Of a stretch of 64,000 bases of DNA, positions 1-9,279 are shown one piece after another. Positions within the stretch are counted from its first letter, which is position 1. Each line of letters begins with the position of its first letter. The translations under genes were made by a program, and so were the position numbers. The notes beneath the pieces are model-generated. The model ran no database searches. It saw only the letters and a list, made by a program, of their open reading frames with translations, and had not been told where the DNA came from. The stretch comes from Sacculina carcini. Taxonomy: Eukaryota > Arthropoda > Thecostraca > Sacculinidae. The stretch lies in NCBI GenBank assembly GCA_916048095.2, contig OU696575.1, forward strand, positions 6,958,001 through 7,022,000, read 5' to 3'.

Positions 1-342
1 ATTTTTCATTGAGGTTAAGACTTTCAAACTAGTTTTAAGACTCTTAAATCTACTTTGATTTGAATTTCTTTATCACCCATGGATTCAGCGTTGTCTAAAC
101 TATTAGGATACGTAAACCACAACCAATCCAGGGGAAATATTGAAGGAATCAGAAGCCTTATATGACCGCCGTCAATTGACAGCTCTGGTTCATTTAGGTC
201 CGGGGTGTTTACTCATGCTTTATATTTTCCCTGAAAAAAAAACTATTATTTCAGTAAATTTAAGCTGTATGAGTGAATAATGTATTTAGGTGTTGTTATA
301 AAGTCAATATAAGTAGTAGACCGCGGGACTTTGTGACACATA
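1..342. other. AT-rich stretch, nothing recognised
   Basis: I see no open frame, repeat unit or RNA-like structure that can be supported here. It lies upstream of the CRE-rich stretch and may be ordinary intron or intergenic sequence. Confidence 0.5.
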
Positions 343-402
343 TGACGTCAAAAGTGGGCGTGGCCAAAGTATGACGTCATACCCCTCCCCCTTCTGACGT
401 CA
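343..402. promoter_or_regulatory. Cluster of three CRE/ATF palindromes
   Basis: Three perfect TGACGTCA palindromes occur within 60 bases, at 343-350, 372-379 and 395-402. Between them are a GTGGGCGTGGCC box and a CCCCTCCCCC box of the kind bound by SP/KLF factors. TGACGTCA is the consensus cAMP-response element bound by CREB/ATF factors. The cluster is about 0.8 kb upstream of a TATA box and the plus-strand exon at 1,302. A role as a distal promoter or enhancer of that exon is inference. Confidence 0.45.
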
Positions 403-414
403 CATGTTCCCCCA

Positions 415-575
415 AGTGGCGCGCTCTATACTTGACTAGTGACGCCCTCTATATTTGACCTGGCCGGAAGTGGCGCCGTCTATACCTGACCTAAGAGTGG
501 CGCCGTCTATACCTGACCTAAGAGTGGCGCCGTCTATACCTGACCTGGCCGGAAGTGGTGCCATCTAAGGTGAGC
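415..575. repeat. GC-rich 27-30 bp minisatellite
   Basis: The core AGTGGCGCCGTCTATACCTG starts at 469, 496 and 523 (exact 27-bp period). Degenerate units lie before it from about 415 and after it at 553, where a GGCCGGA insertion lengthens the period to 30. It lies between the CRE cluster and the downstream promoter modules. Confidence 0.75.
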
Positions 576-742
576 GGTGGTACCTGTGAATGCAGCAGCG
601 CTATCTATAAATATTTGAAACAATTTATTTATTTCATTTAGTTTATTTATTTCATTTAATTAATTTATTAGATTTATTTAATCATTTTATTTACTTTGAT
701 TATTTGTGTGTAGAGTGTAGTGTCGAGTGAGTGAAGAAAGTA

Positions 743-812
743 TTTGCCTGGTTGGGATTCGAACCGAGGTCCTCGGGGTTCGAGCAGTTTTACGCAGTTG
801 GGCCATTGTAGA
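743..812 (-). repeat. tRNA-related sequence (possible SINE head)
   Basis: On the minus strand an A-box-like TGGCCCAACTGCG (793-805) is followed 40 bases later by a perfect B box GGTTCGAATCC (755-765). These are the internal RNA polymerase III promoter boxes. The T-stem and acceptor stem do not pair, so it is not a functional tRNA gene. A tRNA-derived SINE head or tRNA pseudogene fits best. Confidence 0.4.
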
Positions 813-979
813 GGTTCAAGATGATGTGATGGTTTATATGTGGTATACATAGTGCGCAAGCACGAGTATACAATTAAATGAATTTAGAGAATTGTGAGAC
901 ACTTATGGCGCACATGATACAATTGTGGTGCACATATTAGGCATATCAATGTTTATCATATTAGGAATGTTTTATACAC

Positions 980-998
980 TGCGCATGCGCAGACGTCA
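980..998 (+). promoter_or_regulatory. Upstream NRF1 + CRE module
   Basis: TGCGCATGCGCA (980-991), an NRF1-type palindrome, is directly joined to GACGTCA (992-998), a CRE half-to-full site. The preceding bases resemble those before the second module at 1,142, so the pair looks like a 162-bp duplication of one regulatory module. Confidence 0.45.
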
Positions 999-1141
999 GG
1001 ACGGTATCTTGGTGCGTGCATTGCATCAGCTAGGCGGTGACCTTGAGATGGCGCCACGCTGTCGGGGAATGTTGTCAATAAACTGCGCAGTTGATAACGT
1101 TGTATGATAAGAGTACATGCAGGTGCATGTTTTTGATATAC

Positions 1142-1179
1142 TGCGCATGCGCTGACGTCATCATCCAGAGTATATAAAT
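1142..1179 (+). promoter_or_regulatory. Core promoter: NRF1 site, CRE and TATA box
   Basis: TGCGCATGCGC (1142-1152) abuts TGACGTCA (1153-1160), followed by TATATAAAT at 1171-1179. A start of transcription about 25-30 bases downstream of the TATA box would fall near 1,200, giving a leader of about 100 bases before the ATG at 1,302. The close order of the three sites suggests a genuine promoter driving the downstream exon; this has not been tested. Confidence 0.55.
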
Positions 1180-1301
1180 TGTCGAGTCTGTGCGCATCTT
1201 GTCTGTCATTTCGTTTCATCGTTTGTCGCGTGCGGGTCGGTCTTTAGTGCTCCAGTTATTTCTTGTGTTTGTTTTATTTGCTGCCATATTGTTTTGGAGA
1301 G

Positions 1302-1663
1302 ATGGCTGCAAAGCATCGGTTGAGTGATGATGAGGACAACGGCTCACCAATGAAGCGTGGAGACACTGCCGAGGTGAGCAATATCCGATGTGTTTTGCAA
1401 GACGTGAGCTCAAGGTACGTTCGGCGATTCAGAGCTCAAGGCAAATCGTATCACCTGGAGCTCAACTTTACGGAGCCCGACAACGTCATTGGAGCAATTG
1501 CTTCAATTGAGGCGACCATCGACGCTGTGGTGGGTCAGGTGCTCCAAGGAGTGGACCCTGAGGATTATGTGGACATTACTCTGCGCAACGCCGACTATAA
1601 GCAGGACGCATACCTGGTGCCTCAGTGTGTCAGAGATTTCGACGCGTCACTTTTGTCAAAAAG
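1302..1663 (+). CDS. First coding exon of an unknown, possibly virus-like, protein
   Basis: The open frame starts at ATG 1,302 (GAGAGATGG context) and encodes about 120 residues before the canonical splice donor AAG|GTAAGC at 1,663/1,664. An upstream in-frame ATG at 1,263 adds 13 residues, but the 1,302 start begins the charged, acidic N-terminus (MAAKHRLSDDEDNG). The protein then has a stretch with RFRAQGKSYHLEL, and later PEDYVDITLRN. From memory this pattern resembles the N-terminal region of large predicted invertebrate proteins linked with viral-type B-family DNA polymerases, but I cannot confirm this and assign no function. The CRE/NRF1/TATA promoter lies just upstream. The following intron contains a CR1-like fragment from 1,738, and no second exon is recognised. 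The gene is on the opposite strand to the F-BAR gene and would lie inside or beyond one of its introns. Confidence 0.55.
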
Positions 1664-1737
1664 GTAAGCGTTTTTGTATTTTTATTGTTTTATTTACTAG
1701 ATTTTATTTACGAGATTAAATATTCAAATTAAAAAAT

Positions 1738-2614
1738 GAATTTGTTTGTTTGTTTGTTTTTTTACACATACATGTTTATTGCCCAAAATCAGACACAGAA
1801 AGCATAAAACACAAGCACATGGCACACAAGCGCATGACACAATTTTAACCAAATAGAGACTTAAATAATTAAATAAACGACACTGAATGATTATGCAGTG
1901 ACGGTCATTATAGCAATCATATATAAACACAAAACTATAGTCAAACATCACCACATAACGGTTTCACACAATAAAATATGTGAGAAAATGTGGGCTGTGT
2001 AAAATCCTGTATATTCCTTGTATTTGCTTTTTTGATGTGTAAGATAAATTTGTTCTGGATCAATGGCGGTAATTTGCACTGCAAGAATTGATAAAAAATT
2101 AGAAGAAGATGATACTTAACTAAATTGTCAAATTTGTAGATATTTAGTGAGCGAAAGATGTGAGAGGTGTGGGCCAGATAATGAGAATTTGAATTACCCT
2201 GATTGATCTTTTTTGAAGAACCCTAAGCCGATCAAATGACGTTGAATACCCCATGCCTCAAATTGATAAACAGTAAGAAAGATGTGGTAAGACCAGTGCG
2301 ATATAAAGTAAAAGTAGAGCATAAGTTGGAAAAATTGTTTTAACTTGCCAATGAGATCATGCCAATGTTCCTCGACACAATTTTACAAACGTTGGCTTTA
2401 TGAGCAGAAAATTAAAGTCTTCATCGATAATGACGCCCAAATATTTCACTGAATTGCAGCGTTCTATTTCAGAGGAATGTATCAAAATTTTCATTTTGTG
2501 TGCGCTTGGGGTCCAATTGTAAAGTTGATATACTGTTTTCGATGTGTTCAAGATTAAACGATTCGAAATAAGACAATGATTGATTGTTTGATTATTGGGT
2601 TTTTTTGGGTGCAC
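1738..2614 (-). mobile_element. CR1-like LINE, 3' fragment
   Basis: Minus-strand frames encode the thumb and C-terminal region of a LINE reverse transcriptase. The piece at 2,357-2,614 has the pattern ISNRLILNTSKT followed by VKYLGVIIDEDFNF. Further down (2,100-2,350), broken frames keep the C-terminal pattern SHLFRSLNIYKFDNLVKYHL. The 3' end is marked by an (AAAC)n-like tail, seen as TTTGTTTGTTTG on the plus strand at 1,741-1,760. The catalytic RT part is missing: I-clade LINE copy 1 begins at its 5' edge. It lies in the putative intron after the 1,302 exon. It is a dead fragment with several stops. Confidence 0.65.
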
Positions 2615-2651
2615 CGGCCTCTAGGACCATATGGCACCCCCCAGAGACTGG

Positions 2652-4017
2652 AGGTCAGCGATATCGGGCGATAGTCAGACGGGTGATCGCCCGATTTGCC
2701 CTCTTTTGTGATGGGTATCACGATTGCCCGTCGCCATGAGGCTGGATACTGCCCACCATTCCACAGATCATTGAAGACCTGCAGCAAAGTGGACAGCACT
2801 GCGGGCGACAGACGTTTCAGCATGAGGTTGTGAACCTCATCAGGGCCTTCAGCCACATCGCGAAGCGAACGCAAGGCTGTTCTCAGCTCAGATGCAGAAA
2901 AATCGCTGTTGATTGGCAGCTGACAGCTGGTGGAGAAATCAACGGGTGATCTCTCGCACTGCCGTTTAATCGCCGCAAAATCAGGGTCGTCTAATAAGGT
3001 ACGTTTGCACGACAGCGCTCCGCTAAATATCGGCCAATTTCGTCAGCAACATGCTCCGGATTAATCACGTCCACGCCACTGATCTTCAGAAGGCAGTGGA
3101 GTGGGACGGTACTTCCCAGAGATGCGCTGTATACGGTCCCATATGGTGGATATAGGACAATGCTGATTAATGCTGGACACATAGGACACCCACGAGGCCC
3201 GCCTCGCCTCGCGAAAGGTCCATCGAGCTTGTGCGCGAGCGTGGCGAAAGCAAAGCATGTTTGCCACCGTGCTGTTGCGCCGGAATCGACCCCAGCAACG
3301 ACGTCGGTCTCGCAACGCCGCAGAACACGCGTCTGTCCACCAAGGGACAGGACGCCGCCGGGGACGCGATGCCGTACGCGGAATGCTCTGTTTGGCACAG
3401 GTGACAATGGCCTCAGTGAAACCCTCGACGCTGGGTCGAAGTGTGGGGTTGCCCATGGCTTCCAGTGTCAAGCAATCATAGCGGACCCAATCAGCTCGTT
3501 TGAAATTCCATCTCGGTGGTCGTGTTCCCAACCTAGGTACCTCATTGAGACAGATCCATATAGGGAAGTGGTCACTCCCATACAGACTGTTCTCAACGGT
3601 CCAGCTCGTGGATGCCTGCAGACTGGGACTGCACAGACTGAGGTCCAGAGCGGACATGCTTCCCGATGGTATGGTACAATGCGTATATGTGCCTGTGTTT
3701 AAAATACCTATGTCTAATACAGTTAAAATATCCTCCATAATAAAACCACGGCTACAATATGCATCACAACCCCAAAAAGGGCTGTGAGCATTAAAATCGC
3801 CCAAAACATAAAAAGGGGGTGAAAGTGAATTGATTGAAAACTCGACGTCAGCCCTTGGGAACGGGCGACCAGGCGGCAGGTACAATGAGCACACACTCAC
3901 CTCCCTACCACCCAGCCAGCACCGAACCGCAACCACAAAACCGCACATGCAAATCTGACTGAATATGCAGGCGGCGACAGAGTACACTGGTGCGAACAGC
4001 CAGCATAACCCCGCCAT
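2652..4017 (-). pseudogene. I-clade LINE ORF2 remnant: AP endonuclease and start of RT
   Basis: ORF2 of this LINE class encodes an apurinic-like endonuclease that nicks the target, a reverse transcriptase and RNase H. Here 3,061-4,017 keeps endonuclease motifs GDFNAHSPFWG and SDHFPIWI. Frames at 2,991-3,407 and 2,652-2,874 hold the linker and the first RT block (PDEVHNLMLKRL, DYRPISLTS). At least one frameshift near 3,100 breaks it and the deletion at 2,652 ends it. Compared with copy 2 there is a short extra stretch near 3,950, so the first residues are in a different frame. It cannot produce a working enzyme. Confidence 0.8.
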
Positions 4018-4120
4018 GGGCTATAGTCGAGCTGGGATTATCATATCTAAAAACATTAAAATCCTGAATACTAAAATACGAAGAAGTTAGTCTCCTGTAT
4101 TGCTAAAATCGGAGCTACGA

Positions 4121-4576
4121 CCATTTACGCCAACGTACCAACTGATCCAACGCTTACTGCGATGCGATGATCACCGAGCGATAGCCACGATGCTACAGGC
4201 CGTGAGTGAATCTGACAGTGGCGTATCTAGAGACTGAGTTATGTGAATGATCATCTTTGACAATTTATATCAGCTATGTGAAGTTTATGGTAGGGTAGGT
4301 TAGCTTTGGTTAGGTTAGGTAATGTTAGGTTGGGTTAGGTTAGGCTAGACTTGGTTAGTTTAGGCTCTGTATACCTGTAATGAGGTTGGGATATAACATA
4401 CAGCTAATAAATGTAGCTTATAGCTTCTGCTTATAGCTGGTCACTCGCATATTTCAGTTTCTAGATACGCCATTGTCAGATTCACTCACGGTCGGTGAGT
4501 CATCGCTCGGCCGGTGTTCATCGCATCGTATCAGCGTTGGACCAGATGTTACGTTGGATCACTTGGTACTAAATGG
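4121..4576. mobile_element. MITE-like element with about 110-bp inverted repeats
   Basis: It is absent from the matching place in copy 2. The left arm (4,121-4,231) and right arm (4,460-4,576) are imperfect inverted repeats: best matched are GTGAGTGAATCTGACA and GGCGTATCTAGA on the left against their complements on the right, and both outer ends read CCATTTA inward. There is no coding capacity in the 230-bp centre, which contains a degenerate TTAGG repeat. Superfamily is unknown. Insertion was accompanied by loss of about 70 bp of the spacer between ORF1 and ORF2. Confidence 0.65.
4290..4365 (+). repeat. Degenerate TTAGG repeat
   Basis: About 75 bases made largely of GGTTAGGTTAGG-type units with drift (GTTAGGTTGGGTTAGGTTAGG and similar). 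TTAGG is the canonical telomere repeat of most arthropods. Here it lies inside the MITE-like element, so it was probably carried or captured rather than being a telomere. Confidence 0.6.
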
Positions 4577-4836
4577 ACATAAAAGACAAAATGGACATAA
4601 AAGTAAATATAATTCAATAAAATACAAATAAATACTCCCGGTAAAAAGGCACATATACACTAAAAACCAGGTAGCACAGGTACCTAATCGCATCGCTTGG
4701 CCGATCGTCCTCTCTCCGCGTCAGGTGGGGACCCACTTGGAGAGGCCGAGAGCTTCCGCTTAGAGGAACTCTCCACCTCTAAGGCAGTGGTGGGAGTCAC
4801 TCCGTCGTCTGCGGAAGGCGGTGCGCTAGCAACCGC

Positions 4837-6318
4837 CTAGCGCGGATCAGCAGGGCCCGCGTTCGCTTTGTGACCGGGAGATGATCGCCGGTCACTCCTC
4901 GGCGAGGCTGACTTGACTGAACGGCGGCTCTTGTGTTGAACCACCGTCCAGTCTCCGGATTTCCTCCGGCTCGGAGACGACCGCTCCGCTGGATTGGAAG
5001 CCTGCTGAGCGGCCGGTTTTTTGCCGCCCTGACTAACCGGCATCGCTGCCGATTTGCCAGCACGGTCCATCGGCCGGTTGACCGGCCGATCGGCGACCCG
5101 TTGAGGTCGCCGCTCAGCAGCCTTCTCAGGTTGCCGGGGAGCGGCCGGCTTGGGCCGCTGGGTTGCGGCCGTCTGGGGCCGCTGGGTCGCGGACGCCTGG
5201 GACCGCTGGGGTGCGGTCGTTGGCGACCGCGACACGGCAGCCTCCTCAGACCGCTGATCAACCGGTGTTGGTTCATGCTCATTTTCAGCCTCAGGTACGA
5301 CCAGCTTGAGACCCATTTGTCCAGCCAGCTTGAGAATGTCGCCAACTGTCAGCTTCTCCAGAAACGAGTCGACAGACTGTGGAGGTTGAGCTGACAGTTT
5401 GACGGTGCCGGCAAAGGACGGGCCCGACGGATGCGAGCTGCGGTACACAGCACGCGCCTCGCCGAAACTGCAGCGCTGGGCAGCGCGAATGGCCAAAATC
5501 TCTTTCTCCTTCAGCCACTCCGGGCAGTCACGCGACGAAGACGCATGACCGCTGCTCCTGCAATTGACACAGAAATATTCCTCTTTGCAATCAGCAGCGG
5601 TGTGCCGTTCAGATGAGCAATGTCCACAGATCTCTGGACGATTACAGCGGGAGCTCGTATGTCCGAAACGTTGGCGCCTGTAGCACCGCATCGGGTTAGG
5701 CACGTAGGGGCGGACTCGGATACGCTGACGGATGTCACCGACCTTGATGTCATCTGACAGATCAACACCGTCAAACGTGAGGAAAAACGCGTGCGTTGGT
5801 ACCTCGCTACCCTCACGCCGTCGGACGATGCGCTCCACGCGGATGACACCTTGGGATGCCAATCCGTCGCATATCTCCTCGTTATCAACACCCTCTAGCG
5901 CACGACAAAACATAACGCCTCTGGCGTGGTTCAATGTCGAGTGCGCACACACCGAGATGGGGGTGCTCACCCAACGCTTGTTTTCGCCCGTACCCACGCG
6001 ATAAAGGAAAGTGGTTGCCTTTATCGCGCGGGCTGCTGCCGTCTCATTTGCGTACTTGACCAGCAGAGAACCGTCTCTCTGTCGGTTGGCTTCAACAGGC
6101 GCGTCTCCGATGTTCTTGAACCCATCCAGACGACGCAATGGGTTCAGCGAGGACAATGTCACGTGTTCATTGGTGCTGGTAACAACCAGCACCATCGGCA
6201 TAGGCGCAACACGACTCTCGTCGTGCATGTGGCTCAGAGAACGGCCACCTTTCGGCGGCCGTGGCCGATCGCCCGATGGACGACCAGCAGTTGGGGTGGT
6301 TGTAGGTTTTGAAGCCAT
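4837..6318 (-). CDS. I-clade LINE ORF1 (gag-like, CCHC), copy 1
   Basis: It encodes the RNA-binding protein of the LINE. The ATG at 6,318 matches the start used in copy 2; an upstream in-frame ATG at 6,363 would add 15 residues. About 490 codons: a PRE_C2HC/RRM-like N-terminal half, then zinc knuckles, then a long Pro/Gln/Ala/Arg-rich tail. Of the three CCHC knuckles the first has lost its second Cys (CYRRQRFGH), while the second (CGHCSSERHTAADC) and third (CVNCRSSGH...C) are intact. It stops about 50 codons earlier than copy 2, apparently by frameshift, because another frame continues the shared tail. It belongs to a dead element. Confidence 0.75.
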   Translation of the reverse strand: MASKPTTTPTAGRPSGDRPRPPKGGRSLSHMHDESRVAPMPMVLVVTSTNEHVTLSSLNPLRRLDGFKNIGDAPVEANRQRDGSLLVKYANETAAARAIKATTFLYRVGTGENKRWVSTPISVCAHSTLNHARGVMFCRALEGVDNEEICDGLASQGVIRVERIVRRREGSEVPTHAFFLTFDGVDLSDDIKVGDIRQRIRVRPYVPNPMRCYRRQRFGHTSSRCNRPEICGHCSSERHTAADCKEEYFCVNCRSSGHASSSRDCPEWLKEKEILAIRAAQRCSFGEARAVYRSSHPSGPSFAGTVKLSAQPPQSVDSFLEKLTVGDILKLAGQMGLKLVVPEAENEHEPTPVDQRSEEAAVSRSPTTAPQRSQASATQRPQTAATQRPKPAAPRQPEKAAERRPQRVADRPVNRPMDRAGKSAAMPVSQGGKKPAAQQASNPAERSSPSRRKSGDWTVVQHKSRRSVKSASPRSDRRSSPGHKANAGPADPR

Positions 6319-7055
6319 TAATTTTTTGTTTGTCTCTGCGCACACGACCACCCACCTCTGCACGGGGCCCTACTGGGGGGACGGGCAGAGCCAGCATGGG
6401 ATGACACGCCGGTGGTGGTGCGCGCTGTACGAGCACCGAATACCCCTGAGCTCGCTGCGAGCTCCGCCCGGTACGAGTCCGCGGGAGCTACAGCACCGGG
6501 CCCGGACCAGTGACCCCCACCGGTCCATCTGGACCCAGCAACTGCAGCCCCACTGAAAACGGCGCACACTGCACCGGGCGGCACCCCCATCGAGCACCAG
6601 GCACCTCACCCTTGGCCCTCTTGAGCCCTATCCGGCCACCCGTGCCGGCGTCGGACCATTCTCTCCACTGTCGAGGAGTCAAACAGCGGCCCCGTCGGGG
6701 TTCGACGCGCAGGCCAAAGACGAGTGTTGCGTCACGCCACCACTATACCCCGGGTGACGTGACACTCAGCGGCCAGGATCATGTTTGCCGATCCGACGGG
6801 GGAGGGTTTCCAGATGGCAGTTGGCTGCTAAACAGCTCATCCGTCCTTTGACAGGTTTGTTTGCTTCCTGCTGGATGTCTGGCCACCCTCCTCACTGGCA
6901 TAGGCCAGTGGGGGGCCGGATTAGTCGCCGACATTCCGACCATGCGGCTGGTTGTACCGGGTTACATGTTACCAGTAGCAGGCCGAAACCTGACCAGACA
7001 TGTCTGCCTTTAGTCGCCTTTTACGACACGCGGCAGCTACGGCAGCAGAATTCTT
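6319..7055 (-). mobile_element. 5' leader of I-clade LINE copy 1
   Basis: The GC-rich leader is closely similar to that of copy 2 (20,685-21,446). It includes the segment TGTCGTAAAAGGCGACTAAA (minus strand, about 7,013-7,032), which from memory is a common 5' feature of I/ingi-group LINEs. All long frames in this stretch are also present, with different breaks, in copy 2 and look non-coding. Confidence 0.65.
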
Positions 7056-7177
7056 CTTCTTCTCTAATTAATTCTTATATATATATATATTCCGCATAAA
7101 GAAGTTGCACTCACGCACCCGGTAATGTTATATGATGAAAAAAGTATACTTCATCGGGCACAATTATTTCTGTATTA

Positions 7178-7211
7178 GTACGACGTTTCGCCTCAACAAG
7201 GCTTTATGAAG
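7178..7211 (-). mobile_element. Penelope-like remnant with hammerhead-like motif
   Basis: On the minus strand a GCC-loop-GGC stem is followed by GAAACGTCGTAC. This resembles stem II plus the GAAAC core of the hammerhead ribozymes known in Penelope-like elements. The CUGAUGA core is degenerate (CTTCATA), so activity is unlikely. The surrounding 7,090-7,440 is otherwise unrecognised AT-rich sequence. Confidence 0.3.
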
Positions 7212-7458
7212 TACTGTTTTATAAAATACATCAAAAAGACGAGCCAAAAACACAACATATTTAGTAGAATATAGTATGAATATTAGTATGAATATAAACA
7301 TTAAGACATGCGTATAGGATTTTGACACACTTTTAAGTAAATAATAGAAAACTAACAATCGACAATTACATGCAATAAATATTACCATTGAATCAGAATT
7401 TGCAATTAAGTTCAATTCCTTTGCAGCCGTTCATGATGCAGCTGGAGTCATTTTCTTG

Positions 7459-7560
7459 AATGTACGAGGCCTGTCTAAAAAGTATCCGACCTTTATTTTT
7501 CCCGTGCGAAACAGAGACGATAGCGCGGCGCCACTCCGCACAGTGAAGGAAGACACCTTC
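7459..7560 (+). mobile_element. mariner-type terminal remnant
   Basis: The sequence TACGAGGCCTGTCTAAAAAG followed by TATCCGACCTTT is typical of mariner-family terminal inverted repeats. No transposase frame and no opposite terminus was found; the Helitron-type sequence starts about 60 bases later. Confidence 0.35.
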
Positions 7561-7609
7561 ATGCGCATGCGTGAATTTTGTATGGATTTTATGTGGGTTG
7601 TAATATCAT

Positions 7610-8628
7610 GTATGGTATGTGGTTTTATATGGGTTGTAATATCATGCAATGCCAACTATATGAATATGCTGTTTTAGCGGACGCATAAATCTGGAATTAT
7701 AGAGATGACAGAAGGTTTCATTGATTTGATAGTGTTACACTTCTGAATTACTACACACGAAGGATGGGTGTGAATTTGAGCAGTGTTGAGGGAAAAAACT
7801 TCGTCAATAATTGAAACAAGAATTTACAAATTTATATTTATCTATTCGATAAGATTTTTGCTTTCTGATTCATTATATTTTATCAATAGTTCCGCACGAC
7901 GGGTGGGTTTGAATACGAGGCTGTTCGAGGGGAAATAGTTTGCCACATCTAAAATAAAAACATTCATATTTAGACTTTTCTATTGGTTAAGACTTTTTAT
8001 GGGTTTACTTTTTCTTTTTTAATTTCTAATCGTTTTTTCTAATTCAATATTCATTATACTTTATTTATTGTTCTACACAACGGGCGGGTTTTAATGCTAG
8101 ATGGCGATGTTAAGGTATAAATATATTTCGAAAACATTATGATAAATAATTTAGTCATTTTTCATTGTTTTGTGTTCAGGTGTGTTTTGTTCAGGTTTAA
8201 CTATGAGGCGGTTTAGGCAAACTATTTTGTCAAAATAATGTAAAAATATAGAAATTTAGACTTTTTATGGGTTTACTCTTTTCTATATTAATTCATATTT
8301 ATTTTCTCTTATAAATTGGATACAAATATAATGGTAATGTATAATATAATGAATTGTTCCGCACGACGGGCCGGTTTATATGCTAGAATTTTCATTGTTT
8401 GTTATGTGTTTGTGTTCTGAATTATTCCGCACGACGGGCAGGTTCAAATATGAGGCGGATTGAGGGATTTTGTCAAATATAAATTTAAAATATTCACATT
8501 CTGAGTTTTTTATTGGTGAACGTATATACAGGGTAAATTGTTTGCTTTTTTATTTGTATTCAGTATATTTTATGGATTGAATATGAATTTTACTTTATGA
8601 ATTGTTCCGCACGACGGGCGGGTTCAAA
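7610..8628 (+). mobile_element. Helitron-type repeat, 3' portion
   Basis: It matches 32,228-33,000 (shared segment from GGGTTGTAATATCATGCAAT onward). It contains repeated hairpin motifs of the form TTCCGCACGACGGGCGGGTTT, in which CCGC pairs with GCGG. The motif is followed by CTAG at several points, as at a Helitron 3' end. No coding sequence. The head of this copy is missing. Confidence 0.6.
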
Positions 8629-9096
8629 TCTATATATATAAAAGAAATTATCTATCTGGCTGTGTGTGTGTATGCTTGAATATGAAGTGCGCGGGTTCAA
8701 TGGTATAGATCAGGGGCTTCAAACGTAAACTAAGCGATGGATCATGTTTATGAGATAAAAATGTCCCGCGGGCAGCAACTATAGACAATAGAACGTTCAA
8801 TAATCACCGTATAGAATGAATTCATATACAAAACTAACGGATTTGACTTCAAGGTCCAGAACGGATCGTGTTCGAGTTCTGAATTATTCCGCACGACGGG
8901 CAGGCTTAAATATGAGGCGGGTTGAGGGATAATATCTTGTCAAAATAACAATAAAATTAATTAAATTTAGACTTTTCAATTGATTAGGATTTCTATGGAT
9001 TTACTATAATCTTTTTTAATTTGCAATATGTTTAATAATTAAATATGAATTTAATTTTATGAATTGTTCCGCACAAAGGGCGGGTTTAAATGCTAG
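8629..9096 (+). mobile_element. Complete short non-autonomous Helitron-type unit (468 bp)
   Basis: It begins TCTATATATATAAAAG and ends with a CCGC...GCGG-type hairpin followed by CTAG at 9,093-9,096. These are the 5'-TC and 3'-hairpin-CTRR termini of Helitrons. The next unit starts at 9,097 with no gap, so the two are head-to-tail. The same 468-bp type recurs on the minus strand at 37,112-37,579 and 37,580-38,020. No Rep/helicase is encoded; it would depend on an autonomous partner. Confidence 0.65.
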
Positions 9097-9117
9097 TCTA
9101 TATATATAAAAGAGATC

Positions 9118-9213
<96 letters not shown>
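9097..9213 (+). mobile_element. Helitron-type head with expanded (GT)n
   Basis: TCTATATATATAAAAGAG at 9,097-9,114 leads into GATCCTC and a (GT)n tract of about 95 bases. In the uninterrupted head at 30,105-30,160 the same place reads GATCCTCTGTCTGTGTG followed by CTGTCCCACCC. The expected continuation appears at 24,422, after 15 kb of inserted LINEs. Confidence 0.6.
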
Positions 9214-9216
<3 letters not shown>

Positions 9217-9279
9217 CACATAGTTGTTCTACAGGATATGAGCTAAGCTCGTGCTGTCCCGTCTCTTTTCCATAATTTA

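Larger units (their letters stand above)
2615..7055 (-). mobile_element. I-clade LINE, copy 1 (internally deleted)
   Basis: This minus-strand element shares ORF1, endonuclease and 5' leader with copy 2 at 15,569-21,446. Its 3' terminus (2,618-2,652, GGGTGCACCGGCC on the plus strand) matches the 3' end of copy 2, but it directly follows the reverse transcriptase motif DYRPISLTS. An internal deletion has therefore removed the rest of RT, RNase H and the C-terminal region, about 2.2 kb by comparison with copy 2. The 5' end lacks the last roughly 27 bases seen in copy 2 (through 21,446). I found no target-site duplication. Confidence 0.75.

Noticed and set aside
743-812. Functional tRNA gene on the minus strand
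   Set aside because: Only the A and B boxes fit; the T stem and acceptor stem do not pair.
3160-3702. Plus-strand ORFs opposite the I-clade LINE (also 17,999-18,472, 20,098-21,123, 4,933-5,394)
   Set aside because: They are antisense shadows of ORF1, ORF2 and the leader in GC-rich sequence and recur in both copies for that reason.
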